DNA of 64,000 nt, taken from NCBI GenBank assembly GCA_002633005.1, contig NMRA01000128.1:237165-301164 (forward strand), written 5' to 3'. Below are positions 39,701 through 52,000 of the stretch, piece by piece. The stretch comes from Phoronis australis. Lineage: Eukaryota; Phoronida; Phoronidae. Made by a program: the position numbers and the translations under genes. Numbering within the stretch: position 1 is the first letter of the stretch; each line of letters opens with the position of its first letter. Under the pieces are notes generated by a model. The model did no database searches. It had not been told where the DNA came from and saw only the letters and a program-made list of their open reading frames with translations.

Positions 39701-42700
39701 TCTGCCATCTGTGTTCTAGCGACATGAGGAAAGTGCTCATTAGAAAGGTCACCAACTGCATGTTGGTTTGGACACAGTTGTTGCATTTCATTTTTCTCAC
39801 TTGCAGATATGTCCGTATTATTGTGGTTACATTTCATTTTTCTCCCTTATAGGTATGTCCGTATTATTGGTACTCATAACTCGGTGAACAAAGTATTCCA
39901 CGTGGTTGCCGTTGAATGTCTCTATCTTAACAAGACATTCCAAGTTGACCGAGGACTTCTAGGTACGTTGTCATTTCCGTTCCAAAATGAATTTCTGACT
40001 TCGTTTACAAATTTTTCTTGTCAAAGCAGCTATGAAATATCGTTCATCACAAAGATAAGCTTTTGGTTTAGACCACTTAACTTCATGGAATTGATCTCAC
40101 ATTGTTCTTTCGTCAAATTGGTGGGGATTTCAGGGCCTTGAAAAAATTGGCATTTCATTTTTGCTTGACAGGATACCAAACCCTGTTTTGGTGATTTCAA
40201 TCAAGGGCTTGTTCTGCCACTTCCTAATGCATCACTGGCATGATTAAAGCAAAATTCAAGTAAAAATTCGTACCATCTCCAAGTCACAAATTGGACATTA
40301 TGGTCTTCCGTATAGTTGTTGTGTAACTCGCCTAAAGTATATGTCATGCTTCACCCCTTTAGCAGACTTTGTAAGGAGTTTTACTCCAAATTTTTTAGGG
40401 TTATCCAGGGTTACAGAGCATTATTTTGTGTCAGAGAACTGTATGGGAAAATTGTTTTCAATATGTGTTAATAGGCCAAAACCAGGTTTTATATCCTTAA
40501 AGACTAGGTTCTAAAATTTGGCATGTCACTGTGTGTCATTTCATGTCAGTTCTTTGCAAACCCTTAAATCACTTGTCATTTTATAGCGGCAATTGGTATA
40601 AATCGAATGTTGTTGTATGTAACATGACTTTATAGCCACTTGAAATATTTCTTTTGGAGATTAAGTGTTGACAGTTTTGGAAATTGACGAACAATGAGTT
40701 AGTAGGATTGTAATATATGGGACATATATGGTACAGTCCTAGCTGACAATGTGTTAAGGTTTGAAAGTTTCTCTATTTTTATGCTAAGTCCAGTCAACTT
40801 AGTAATTTTTCTATTTTGTGCGCACGCACATACACACTCGTACGCAATGTTACTGTTGTTTATGATCCTTCAATTTTGTTAATTTTGTGTCACAGTCCCC
40901 ACTGAAAATGTGGCCACTACGAGTATGAGTGCATGCGTGATAGAGGGCGTCAGTCGTAGCCGCAATGCGTTGATCAACGGCGACACCAGAAACTACGACT
41001 GGGACTCTGGTTACACTTGCCACCAACTGGGCAGCGGTGCAATAGTGGTACAGCTGGCGCAGCCGTACATATTAGGCTCCATGAGGTGTGTTCTTCTCTT
41101 TCATGGTCTTCAAATTTAATGATCTTGACACATGTTAACCGTAGAATGTTTTGATTACCTTGGTTCACGTGTTTCAAGTAAGCAGGCCTTAAGTCCATAT
41201 CACAATGTACATTCAAGAAAACAAGTGCAAGTTTAAGTGCAGCCTGCCATTGATAGTGGCTAATGAAGTGAATAATATAGGCATTTTCCGATATAGTGAC
41301 ACTAAATGGCGATAAGTTAGTTGGTAGCCAGCATTTTGCATTCTTGTGTGGATTTAATGTAGGGGGATAGTTTCCAGTATTTCTCAAAAATGCTTTGCAA
41401 CCATCAATTGCCACTGTTGTGTGGTAGGATATCTTAATGATTCTGAGAAAAATGTCTGTCTTAAAATGTCTGTGAATGACAGCAATTACCATTTGTCCTT
41501 GTCAACTCTACTAATCTTGCACACCAAAATTAGAAGCTGGGACAAGCAAGAGACACAGCTGTGTGCTCTCACAATGTTTAACTTTTAAATGTGGAATGCT
41601 TGCTACTATTTGTTTAAAGTGGTCAGTTAAAAGTGACACCTGTGGGTAAGTTATCACTGTATCGACTGATGGTTGGAATTGCTCTGTGTAACTGATCAAG
41701 TAAAGTTTGTTTTTACCTCTTCTTTTTAGATATGCATATGTGTATTTGTCAATTTATAATTACTGTCCCCGAAAAGTAATCTGACAGAATACCATTTCCT
41801 GTCGTGACTGCTTATTCTTTAACTGCAAAACTGACTGGTAATAACCACTGGGTGCTTCTCTCAATTAGGACCCAAACTTTTGCTAACAATTTTTTCTTCT
41901 ATTTAAAAGCTTAGGGTGCGAAACTTTGCGTTAAACCTGCTTAATTCCATAGCGAAAAAATGCTGTAGCACGCTCTGCAAAAAGATTGTTTAGCGCTACT
42001 TATCAACATTATTTCGGCAGTGTGTCAATTTTACATGCGACGAATGTATTCCATAGAGCAGCACATGTTTTTTTCTGTTTTGAAAGGTGCATTGAGTTGT
42101 GATGAGAAGCTGATGGGGGACATTTCCAGCACGTATTGTAAAAGTGCTTGAATTCATAGTTGAAATACTCAGTTAGCTTATGTTGTCAGCTTAACTAGAC
42201 CATCTTTACAGACATTATTTCATGCCTCCTCACGCTTCATTGGACTGAATGCAATAAGCATCGGGGAGAACTACAGGCGAAAACACTAGCATTAGGAAAC
42301 ATTCAACATCAGCACAAGCTCAATACATAAAACTGGCGGTATACAAAATTTGAAGTTACTGCCTCAATTGGAGAAGAATTATCAGCAAAAATTTGGGGCC
42401 TGTTTCGGGATAGTGGCAAAATTCTTATTACAGAAGTGTGTAGCTACCTGACTAACTTTCCTATTGATTCCCCTTCAGTCTTGGTCTTGGGGACGTTTCT
42501 CTGTCAGTGAATTCGGCTTCCACCGAGCTGTCATGACAGAGAATTCTGGGTAATTTTGTTTGAACACTTGGCTTGTACTGTAACTGCAAACGGCAGTTGC
42601 TGCACATGCAACGAGGAGTGTTCAGTTACAAGGAGGTTAGTTAAGAAAACAGAACAGGCATTTGACATACTGTCTGAACAAAAGAAATGGTGTTTAAAAG

Positions 42701-44158
42701 AATCACAATCAGTATTGGCTTGTATTTTCACTGTATTTATGCATGTGCCTTCACTTCAGGTTGTTGTTGTGGGACTGTGATGATAGGAGTTACAGGTTCA
42801 CAATAGAGGTCTCCACCGATCAGCTTAACTGGAAAATGGTAGCTGACAAGTCAAAAGAAGACTGCAAGTATGTCATTGTGTTCGTCTTTTTGGATAAAGT
42901 AATCTTGAAGTACACACTCTGCGCAGAAAATTACTTTACACCTATTGAACAGTTGAACGTTAAAAGTTCTATAAACCGTGCAATCAATCACTTAACAAGT
43001 TGTGGTCACATGCTGAATTTTGATAATTTAAAGATTTCAGATCTTGGTTAGTGCAAGTACTTGTAATGAAAAGTTCTCAAGTTACAAAATTTTTAAATGT
43101 CCCCTCAACAGAGCGACATCATGTGATATCTTATTATTTATCTGAATCTCCTTGTATTTTGTCCGCACTATATTGTGACATTTCATTCACTTGTTGGTGC
43201 AGCCAACACACGGTTCGGAATTGATTTTGCCAAACATATCTATAATTTCATATCAAAACATTGGTTACAAACTTTCCATTGTTGTTACCATTGAATTTAC
43301 ACTTTCTTCCCTTACTGCCCAAAACACTGTATCAATAACATATTCCGTATTTATATATTCTGAACAGGAGCAGCTAATTGGATATTTTTGTTTTGCCGTT
43401 TTGCCTTGTGCTTTTGAGTAAGTTGGTTGATAAAAGTTGCTCATTTGTTTTAACAACACTCTTTTGTAGGTCCTGGCAGCTGATTAGGTTTCCTAAGCGT
43501 CCTGTGACATTTATAAGAATAATTGGCTCTCACAACACAGCTAATGAGGTAAAGAAGAAATCTCTTAACGTCACGTGTATCACATGAAACTTCCACGAGC
43601 GAAATTTCATTCTGTTGGTCAGAATATTTGTTGAGAAAAATCATCAAAATTTTTAAGTTGATCCCCTTTGTCAGCTACCCCCGTATCTTAATTCTTTCAG
43701 CAAAATTGTGTTGTTGCTGACCACAGCGAGAATCGATTTCAGTCACGAAACAACTGACCTTTTTCAGTTAAATACACGTTGTAGATGTTCCTCTTTGTAA
43801 AAATATGCTTTCTGATATAATAAGTAACATGTTGCAAATTGTGAATATGCCTCTTAACTGCATTACTGGTTTACTAAGTACATGTCTCCTGTAATTACGA
43901 GAATTCATGTTAGTTGCCAAAGTTCACTTACTTCCCTACCTACAGGTTTTCCACTGCGTACACTTTGAGTGTCCAGCTGTCTCAGACGACGACCTTCAGT
44001 CGTCCGTTGACCTTGATGATAGTTATGGCGAACCAGTCAAAGATAGCCTTAGTTCATCCAGCTCAGATGATGGTAGCGCAAACAACGCGGGACAGGACCA
44101 ATCGAACAAAAGTGCTTCACTGAATATGCAATTGGCTCGTAGTTTGAGCCTAGCATAG
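33780..44158 (+). CDS. BTBD9: BTB/POZ domain-containing protein 9 (BTBD9), complete coding region, 11 exons
   Basis: Coding exons: 33780-33965 (ATG at 33781), 35716-35851, 36927-37157, 38105-38369, 38660-38879, 39313-39432, 39853-39962, 40896-41085, 42760-42867, 43470-43548 and 43946-44158. All introns are GT/AG and all phases join, giving 618 aa, against about 612 for the vertebrate protein. Order of domains: BTB (about 27-135; DVTIVVEGKKFPAHKVILAA), BACK (about 140-250; LLDVLGLSHQYGF ... LPLMSLHDLLNIVRPSGL), then two F5/8-type-C-like beta-sandwich repeats (about 275-420 and 422-565). The repeats show the paired motifs 'ALLDGD.QNYDLD'/'ALINGDTRNYDWD', 'LLWDRD'/'LLWDCDDRSY' and 'RIIGTHNSVNKVFH'/'RIIGSHNTANEVFH'. 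A short Asp/Ser-rich tail ends in LARSLSLA. BTB-BACK proteins of this type act as cytoplasmic adaptors, commonly for CUL3 ubiquitin ligases; BTBD9 is linked to synaptic function and iron handling. The first exon opens with an acceptor one base before the ATG, so a 5' UTR exon lies upstream. AATAAA is at 44419-44424. Confidence 0.97.
34258..34290 (+). repeat. MITE-family terminal fragment (CTTTTGATTTAGACCAC)
   Basis: ACTTTTGATTTAGACCACGTG matches the terminus shared with elements at about 40055, 44536 and 60991. A matching inverted end, GTGTAAATCAAAAGTT, lies near 35610-35625. The two might bound one larger element in BTBD9 intron 1, or be separate fragments. Confidence 0.45.
38443..38552. repeat. 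Imperfect palindrome of about 110 bp (foldback/MITE-like)
   Basis: Left arm 38443-38483 (CAGTAGTCACTTACATGG ... GATTTTGAGAACCAGTTT) pairs with right arm 38510-38552 (AAACTGGTTCTCAAAAT ... CTGTAAGTGGCTATTACTG). The loop is only about 25 bases. It lies in the BTBD9 intron between 38369 and 38660 and starts about 70 bases after the donor. It may be a small foldback transposon; in the pre-mRNA it would form a strong hairpin. Confidence 0.8.
39784..39876 (+). repeat. 46-bp tandem duplication of a BTBD9 splice acceptor
   Basis: The block CATTTCATTTTTCTC followed by an acceptor and TATGTCCGTATTATTG occurs at 39784 and again at 39830. The first acceptor is TTGCAG ending at 39806 and the second TTATAG ending at 39852. 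Only the second continues into the conserved frame (YVRIIGTHNS). Use of the first would keep Arg-Tyr-Val-Arg-Ile-Ile, then run into a TAG after about 14 codons. Confidence 0.85.
40055..40610 (+). mobile_element. Nonautonomous DNA element of the TTTTGGTTTAGACCAC family
   Basis: It starts with AGCTTTTGGTTTAGACCACTT, contains internal blocks shared with 60991-61273 ('TGTGTCATTTCATG', 'CTTTGCAAACCCTTAAATCACTTG') and ends near GGTATAAATCGAATG, a degraded inverted terminus. No coding capacity. It lies in BTBD9 intron 7. Confidence 0.5.
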
Positions 44159-44535
44159 TCAGACAATGAATCTGTTGGGTGGGTGAAGATGATGCATGCG
44201 ATTTTTTGAATCTTAACGTGCAACAAAATTTGGTGAAAACTGAAAATTCAAAAGTGATTTTACCAGAGGTTTACATAGTAATTCTTTTCTGGAAGATTTT
44301 TGACTTTAGTGGGTTATGAATTGCAACCCGTGGCTTAGTTGATCTGTGGTGATTTAATTACCTCTATTTTTCTTGTCTTTAAGTTTTCATTTGTGGTAAG
44401 GAATTTTTATTCGATCAAAATAAAAAAGAATGGAACACAGAAATAATGCCCTTTTCTCTGTGTTTTTGGAAAATGAACTTGCAACTGGTTCTGAGTAAAA
44501 TTATTTGCAATTAACCTGCCTTCCCCCAGAAAATT
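44159..44535 (+). other. BTBD9 3' UTR
   Basis: Noncoding sequence after the BTBD9 stop codon. AATAAA at 44419-44424 is a plausible polyadenylation signal about 260 bases past the stop. Confidence 0.5.
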
Positions 44536-44816
44536 TTAATTTTGATTTAAACCACTAGGTGCCGCTATAAAAGTGGTCTTGACTTGTTTCTTAGTCATGT
44601 GAGAAGTGATTTTTGGTCTTGTAGAGAAGTTTATGTTATACCTTAAGATCATGCGTGGCGTATAAATTGACATGCTGTGACAAATCAAGTTGTAGACCCA
44701 GGTTTCAATCAATAATTATTTGTGAGTGCTGTGCCAGCCCAGAAATGACACCTAATTTGACTAATGTGCTGTTTGAGACCAATTTCATCATGGCAGGTGG
44801 TCTGAATCAAAAATTT
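44536..44816. mobile_element. MITE-like element with inverted termini
   Basis: Left end TTTTGATTTAAACCACTAGG; right end GGTGGTCTGAATCAAAAATTT, which is its imperfect reverse complement. Internal 'GCCCAGAAATGACAC' resembles the CAAGCCCAGAAATCACTTG block of the copy at 60991-61273. No open frame of note. Confidence 0.6.
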
Positions 44817-46050
44817 ATTTTTTGTGTTGGAAAGCAGGTTCATAGCTACTTCAAGGCTGAACACTTTTATTATTTCTAGGGTTACGATGTCATGTAAATA
44901 TTGTCTATTATTTATTTGCAGTTGAGGGATTTATTTATTGGCAACAGTGTTCGGTTTATGCAGTTTTATTATTCGAATTTCCTGCTAGTTGAACTTTTGA
45001 TTCAAAAGTACCTCTCAATGGGTGGAAAATGATGAGATTGTATATCACATAAAACAGCAAGTTTTGGACAAAATTTAGCATTTAGTCAAATGATTCTTAA
45101 GGCTCTCAGAGCATTGGATTGTTTGTGTATTATTTTTCTACTGAGGAATGTTAACTGTTAATGCTTTGGCATGTATTAATTTACTGCTAATAAATAGTTT
45201 GTTTTGTAATAACTTTGTTTATTTTGGAATAGCTATTATTAATTTCAGAAATGCTCTCCGGGAAATATTTGGTCCAGCTGTGACAACTTTCCATCAAAAG
45301 TGGTTCCATAATTTTGTTTAGATTCTGTTTAAAATCTTTTTCGTATTGTGGTATACTCCCAATGCGATTGTTTCATCGAAGGTCTAGCACATCATAGTTA
45401 CGCAGTTCATTAATGAGGTCCATGAAGAAAGTCGTGTGTTGATACTACCAATAAGTTATGCGAGTTCCGATGTTATATTCGCGTTAAAACAGCCTTGCAT
45501 TCACAGTCACGTAGGCAAAGGACCATCGTAGCTACCAGTGGTCGTATATCTGACAAAACTCTGCTACCAGTTAGTTACCTGGAACGCTATGTTTAAAACC
45601 CTCTGTTTGGCTATGAGAAGCCCCGAACTAGATTTATCTTGGGGGGGGGGCTTTCTCTATTTTTTGGACTGGTTTCGTTGGAAGGATATCTGATTGCTTG
45701 TCACCCAGTAATGGGCGTGCGATGTGGCTAAACGTTTATTGGTAACATTGTATTTATAGTGTCCTTGTTTGAATCTTCATGAAGTATTTGTAAGGAATGC
45801 TGATTAGTTGTAACAAGGTTTTTATTACTAAAAGCAGTAGTCTTACTCAGTTCACTTTCTTTTGGGGGCACATCATTCTTTCTAGTCTAGTGCTGTGAGT
45901 CAATATATCTTATTTGCAGTGCGCAATGACTGTGCGCATGACCATACTCAAACAACTTCTGTAATCACCCAAGCCTGACAGTCTGGTGTATTGATGTACT
46001 TTTGACGAGTCTATTCTTTGCATAATTAATAAGGGAAAGTAAATGCCACG
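44817..46050. other. Intergenic, convergent 3' ends of BTBD9 and the 7TM-pseudokinase gene
   Basis: AT-rich with no gene. A minus-strand AATAAA at 45740-45735 lies about 310 bases past the stop of the minus-strand gene and could end its transcript. A run of nine G occurs near 45643. Confidence 0.4.
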
Positions 46051-49000
46051 TCATGCCTGACTCTCAGCTGTTGTAGTCCGTGCTCGGGACGAATTCGGAA
46101 CTTTTGGTAGCACCCTCTTTAGTCCTTGCAAGATACTTGCCGCGGATGGTGGTGGCGTTGCAATCCATGTTTCTATGACGACATCGGTGATCTAAAAAGA
46201 AAATCTATGTTAAAATGTCTGGAGGCCCTTACAATACAATGCAAAACTATTCCAAGTCACTCCACTGTAACAACAGGAGTACACCATTGTAGGCGACCGT
46301 GACACATGCCAGTAGAGTGACGTTACCCATCTGCTATAATAGCCTTTTTTATCTTGGTAAGAAATACAAAATAGGTCTAAGGCTCCGAGGTTCCCATCAA
46401 AAAGTTCAAGACTTATGAGTGGTCCCGGATTCTGGGTTCATAGAAAAAATGTGTCTATAGTCGATAAGCCGACGTATTTCCAGAATATCATTCCTTACCC
46501 TTACTAGCCACTGTGCCATTTTGTATTAATGTGGCATTCTTGCTTACCTGTTTTGATATTGCGTCCATTGAACCTCTGTCAACAATGTTGTTCATCATTG
46601 TTCTCATCTTATCCCCGTCACTCTCCACTAGCGTTTTGTAATCAACTTCCAGAAACATGCCTGAAAGCTCTTTGCAATACTTTAACGGGCGCTGACTGTC
46701 GCAGCGTTTAGGCTTTTCCGTGGGCCTGTTGAAAGCGTCCTGATACAGTTCGATGCGAATGCTATCTTGCTGGAAACGGTCAATCAGTATCCCCGAATCC
46801 AATATAAGAGAACTGACAGACTTTGACTCTTCTTGTTGATGTATGTCGTCATTGTGCTCACATAACTTTACAGGTTTTACGGTCGCTAATGGGTGGTTCA
46901 GAAAGTGTTCATCAATATGGCATTCTTCACAGATATTTCCCATCGTGTTCTCTTTCACTTGTCGTTTTGGCGTAGGTAGTTGTCTGCCTATAGGGGTCGT
47001 TGACCTTGCTGAACATTCTGGCATTTTTACATTGGAGCACGTTTCCGAAGTAAAAGCTTCGTTGTAGAAGCACAGCATGTCAGATTCTTCGTCAAACGTT
47101 TGTTGGCTTTTGTCATTTATGCTACAGGAAGCTAGACCTACTTTTGGCATTGTAGACTCTAGACTAGATGTCGATCCTTTCAAAGGCTGCTCGTACTGGT
47201 CACATGAGGAAGCTTCGTCTATCGTTGAATAAATGTCCTCGTCACTCAATTCTTGATCAACCTCTTTTATGCATGTGCTTAAAAAGGAGTCTGTCGTGCT
47301 CAAGTTAGAACGATAATAATCGCTATGTTGTCCGTGAGAGAAACCAGAGTCGATGCTACTGATGGATTCCCTGGTCATACGTCTAAATATTTTAGGGTGC
47401 TTTCTTGAGAACGAACCTCTTGATAAAGATAACTTGTTCTCGGCGTCAACACAAGATGGAGCATATATCGTTCTCCTGTTTCTTGGAATGTTGTGAAATA
47501 CCTCTGGAGATTTGTCATTGTCATCAAAAGGCGCGCCAATCCCACTGTCTCTGCTAACTGTGCTTAGAGTGGAATCCAGTCGACGGCATTTGGCATGAGC
47601 TGCCATATCCGCCATCAACTGAACTCCAGAGTCTACCGTCTGGTCATTTGTGGCCTCCTCCCAACACTCAATTTCAAATTCCCGTTCCTTTTGGGCTTCT
47701 AACCTTAAAGGTTGTTTCAGAACCCTACTGCTCTTTGTCGGTATAGGTGGCAGACGTCTCCTTGGCGTCTTTGTAACCTCTTTCCTTTCATCCAGTTCGT
47801 CTAGATTAATATTCGCCACTGATGTGGTATCGTAACATATCTTGTAAGCATCGAAACTCATTTTGTGTACATTTGCAATGAGACAGTCAACACTCATGGT
47901 CAATTCTTTCGATCTTGGTGTGGGTGCTACACTGAAAGGAGCACCCATAGTGGAAATGCGGGTAACTGTTGAAGGACTAACAATTGGAGATAGTTCCCTG
48001 GTATCGTTTGACAGTGTCCTTGGTTTATTGTTTGTCCTTGGTTCAAACCCTGAGTGAAGCAACACATCAATTTCCCCTTCAAGGTCGGAAAGCACCGACT
48101 CGCGGCCGGATTTTACCAATGGAATCAACGGCAACTTTCGTTTGGCGATAGGAATTTCCCACTTCTTTTTTGTAACATTGGTGTTATGTATCGGTGTGCT
48201 CGTTAGGTTACCGGGCGAGGAACTACCCGCAGCGTTTCCTGGTAAGCGTGACGTAGTCCTGACTCTATGGCGACTTAAAGACGCCACCATTTCAAGTAAT
48301 ACGAGAGAATAGGAGCGGATGTCGCCTTCGCCGTCAAATGGAGCAAGGTGACGATTCGGCTGCACTGCCTGATGCTGCGTTTCATCTTCAGTCTCTGAAT
48401 TTGAAGCTTCGTCGAAATCTCCGATCACGATTTTAGGGCATCGGTCCTGAAACACCAGTTACAAATTTTGTAAAAAATAATTTAAATTTATGCTGTTTGC
48501 TGTCGTGCCCAAAAATTCTTGACGTGTTGTTTACTTTTCGCTGGGAAGCATAACTGAAACACTCCATCCCTGTTTGAGCCTACTTTAAAGGGGATAGTTT
48601 CGAAACCCTACTTTTCAACAGTTGTTGGATAAGTATAGTAAATTAGATTCGTACAGACAAATGTTTCCGGCAAAAGGAAAATTATACTTACCATTGTTTG
48701 GTGGCCGAAGCCTATTACAGAGAGTGAACTCGACGTGAGCTTGTTGTGGAAAATACCCAACTCGTGCACGTGATGGAGTCCGTTAGCGATGTCGGAGCTC
48801 ATGGATCGAACCATGGTTTCGGTGACTTTGTCGATTTTGCTTTGAAGAAATTGGCGAAGGTTGCCATGTTTTGCATATTCCACGCAAATGAGTCTACAAA
48901 ATAGAACAAATATACACGAGGTCATTGGGTTTTCGTGAGTGAGAATTGTAAAATGTCGAGACTCATGCACAATCGGGGAAAGAGTTTTAACTAGAGAAGG

Positions 49001-52000
49001 CTAGATTGTTTAAAAGTTATTGTTCACGTTTATTTGTTCTTGAATAATAGACGAGAATTGAGGACATCACTGAGAATATATTTTACTATAAAACTAAATG
49101 AAAGTTTTTCGATCACTAAAGCTGTATCTCGCCCCGCTTAGAAATCGAATTAGGCCTTTTGCTCTCCTAACATCGTGATGGAATTCTGTTTCCGTTACCA
49201 ACAAGAACACCGAAACGATCAGCGACTCGACAGAACGCTTCAGTTTATTGGGGTTGACCAAGCCTAAAATTGCAAATTCGAAAATGGTGCATTTACGCAT
49301 TGCCTTCGTTATGACTTGAGTTGGCATCTTATCAGGCTAAGGAATCTTACAAGACCGAGAGTTAAAGGACTCCCGTTTCTAAGCCAGGCATTCACAGCGA
49401 AATCCATCTTTAAAAGGGAAATCTCGTCAACATTAATTTGGAATCACCAACAGTCTCATAACATTTCCGCGTTTTGTAACAGGTTGTGAGTACGTAGGTT
49501 TATATAGTTTGTGAGAACTTGGCACCATTATGAATTTTTCTGCCAACACATTATTTAGGACAAATTTTGTTTAAGTTCACTGAGAGCGGGTAGCTAAAAC
49601 GTGCACCGATAATTGCTTTCTCGTTGTATTTGATTGTCTCAATTTCTCTCATTGTTTTTACAATTATAAACAATGTTACCAATCATGCGAGTATGATTAA
49701 CCGATCGCTTACATAGAAAAACAAGTGATCGATAACTGATGAGGGATGTGATGTTCTATTCCGGTCTTTGTTCCCAGTTCGATGACATCGAACTCAATAT
49801 TTCACCTGGCTTGCACAATAGAATTGTTAGAATGTTACTTTCACAACATGTGTGGAGAGAATTGATTGCGCCTTTTCAACAACAAACGTTTCACGGTCAT
49901 GGCGCCACCAGAGTACAATGGATGGGACATTTCTAAATAGTTAAACCTGTGTTCAAGCCAGGCTTAACACAAAGGTTTCACATAATACATGGAAGCAATT
50001 AGACTCTATAATTGCCCCCCGATTATATAATTAATAAAGGAACCTTCTCTGCTTTGGCGTCAACAGTTCTGACGAACCATCCTGACGTTGTTGTCAGGTA
50101 CTTGTACGAGTACGACGCCAGCGACGCATTTTGCGTTCTGGAGATCTGGTTGTCCGACTGCAAACTTCAGTATGCATTCTTATTGAACGACCTCGACAAA
50201 AACAACCATGCCGGCGGAATGGGTATTATGGATTGCATATGGTCCTGCATCCGAACTTAGTACAACACATTTAGCAAATTTCCATTCCAATATTTAAATG
50301 ATTTCACTAGGTCATTACACTTTTCACGAAGACGACAACGTCTTGCACTGACCGTTCTGTGTGTGTTCCCACATACCTGTCTTTTCGATCCAGTGTCATG
50401 TCAACAGCTGCTTTGAACAAAGCTGATTTGAACTTATTGGTTTTACAAAACCACTGGCATTTGGCTACATTCTTGTTCACTTGTTGTGAAAGAATCATTA
50501 GAGCGTCCTTCTCGGTTTTCCATTTGTCGTAATGTGACCGCGAGTAGACCTTCAAAAGTCCCGTTTCTGTNTTTCGAGTAAAAAGATTGGAGACCGGGCC
50601 CTGGTTGTCCGACTGCAAACTTCAGTATGCATTCTTATTGAGCGACCTCGACAAAAACAACCATGCCGGCGGAATGGGTATTATGGATTGCATATGGTCC
50701 TGCATCCGAACTTAGTACAGCACATTTAGCAAATTTCCATTCCAATATTTAACTGATTTCACTAGGTCATTACACTTTTCACGAAGACGACAACGTCTTG
50801 CACTGACCGTTCTGTGTGTGTTCCCACATACCTGTCTTTTCGATCCAGTGTCATGTCAACAGCTGCTTTGAACAAAGCTGATTTGAACTTATTGGTTTTA
50901 CAAAACCACTGGCATTTGGCTACATTCTTGTTCACTTGTTGTGAAAGAATCATTAGAGCGTCCTTCTCGGTTTTCCATTTGTCGTAATGTGACCGCGAGT
51001 AGACCTTCAAAAGTCCCGTTTCTGTCGAGAACTCGCCAGCCCATTGGACTCGGAATAGTTTGCAGTTGGAGCTCTAAAATGAACGAAACATGTATGTGTC
51101 TTGCAATCGGTGAGCATACTTAACTAAAGCATTTCAAGTTAACTGTTAATAAATGGTCCATAGTCAAGACAATAACATTTTCTGGGAAACGATAATTTGG
51201 AACAGTTAAGGCAGTTTACGATGTCACTTACGGAGGGCAATACTACTACAATAAATACTTTTATACTGTTTTTTGTGTGCATGGTCCTGCACAGACGTGT
51301 TTAACTACAAATGGACAACTTAGTGCCGATAGGTGAATTTCTCAAACAAGTAATGAGGAATAGCATTTTTAAAAATGGAAGGCACTGTACTCACCCTGTC
51401 TGCAATTTTGATAACACTGGTGAGACTTCCAGGGGCATCAAATTGAAATCTGTGTTTTCGACCTTGAAGAGGATGGCCAGACCTAGATGCACAAAAAATG
51501 GGGCGTCTCGGTCCACATACCAAATGTAGTATAGGATGAAGAACGTTCAAACCAGACGAGTACAAAACTAATGTCCATATGACATGTTCATTCACAGGCG
51601 ATAAGAAGTAGGCGTAGCTGAAAATGGCAAGAACAGCAATCCAACATGCTGTTTCAATAAACAAAGCGATTGATATCCTTTTCGCTTCTTGAAGTGGAGA
51701 AGTCTGTTCAGATGACGACGACGAATCTCTGCTGGTTCTCAAAATGGCCGTCATGTTGCTACCTAAACCGAGTCCGATGGAAATCCATTGGGCAGCAAGA
51801 GTTGTCACGCTGAACTGCCACCCTTTTTGACCAACCAATCTCACGGGAAGGCATGTGAATGGAGTGGTATCGTTGTTATTGAATAGCAGTGAATCCGTCA
51901 GCGGCATGAAAGTTAAAAACGAAATAGCAACAAATTGAAGCAACACCACGCCAATGAAAACGACTCCATGCCTTTTTTCAGAGTCAGGTGTTACTCTACC

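Noticed and set aside
40974-41492. Minus-strand frame of 172 codons over BTBD9 exon 8 and intron
   Set aside because: Partly antisense to a proven exon, no domain signature, crosses a splice junction.
49094-49327. Minus-strand frame between kinase exons as an extra exon
   Set aside because: The flanking exons 50832 and 48893 already join in phase (AG|A), and the frame has no kinase-like residues.
50307-50618. A second kinase N-lobe exon
   Set aside because: It is the truncated copy of 50832-51073 ending at an N, with no splice acceptor; almost certainly an assembly duplicate.
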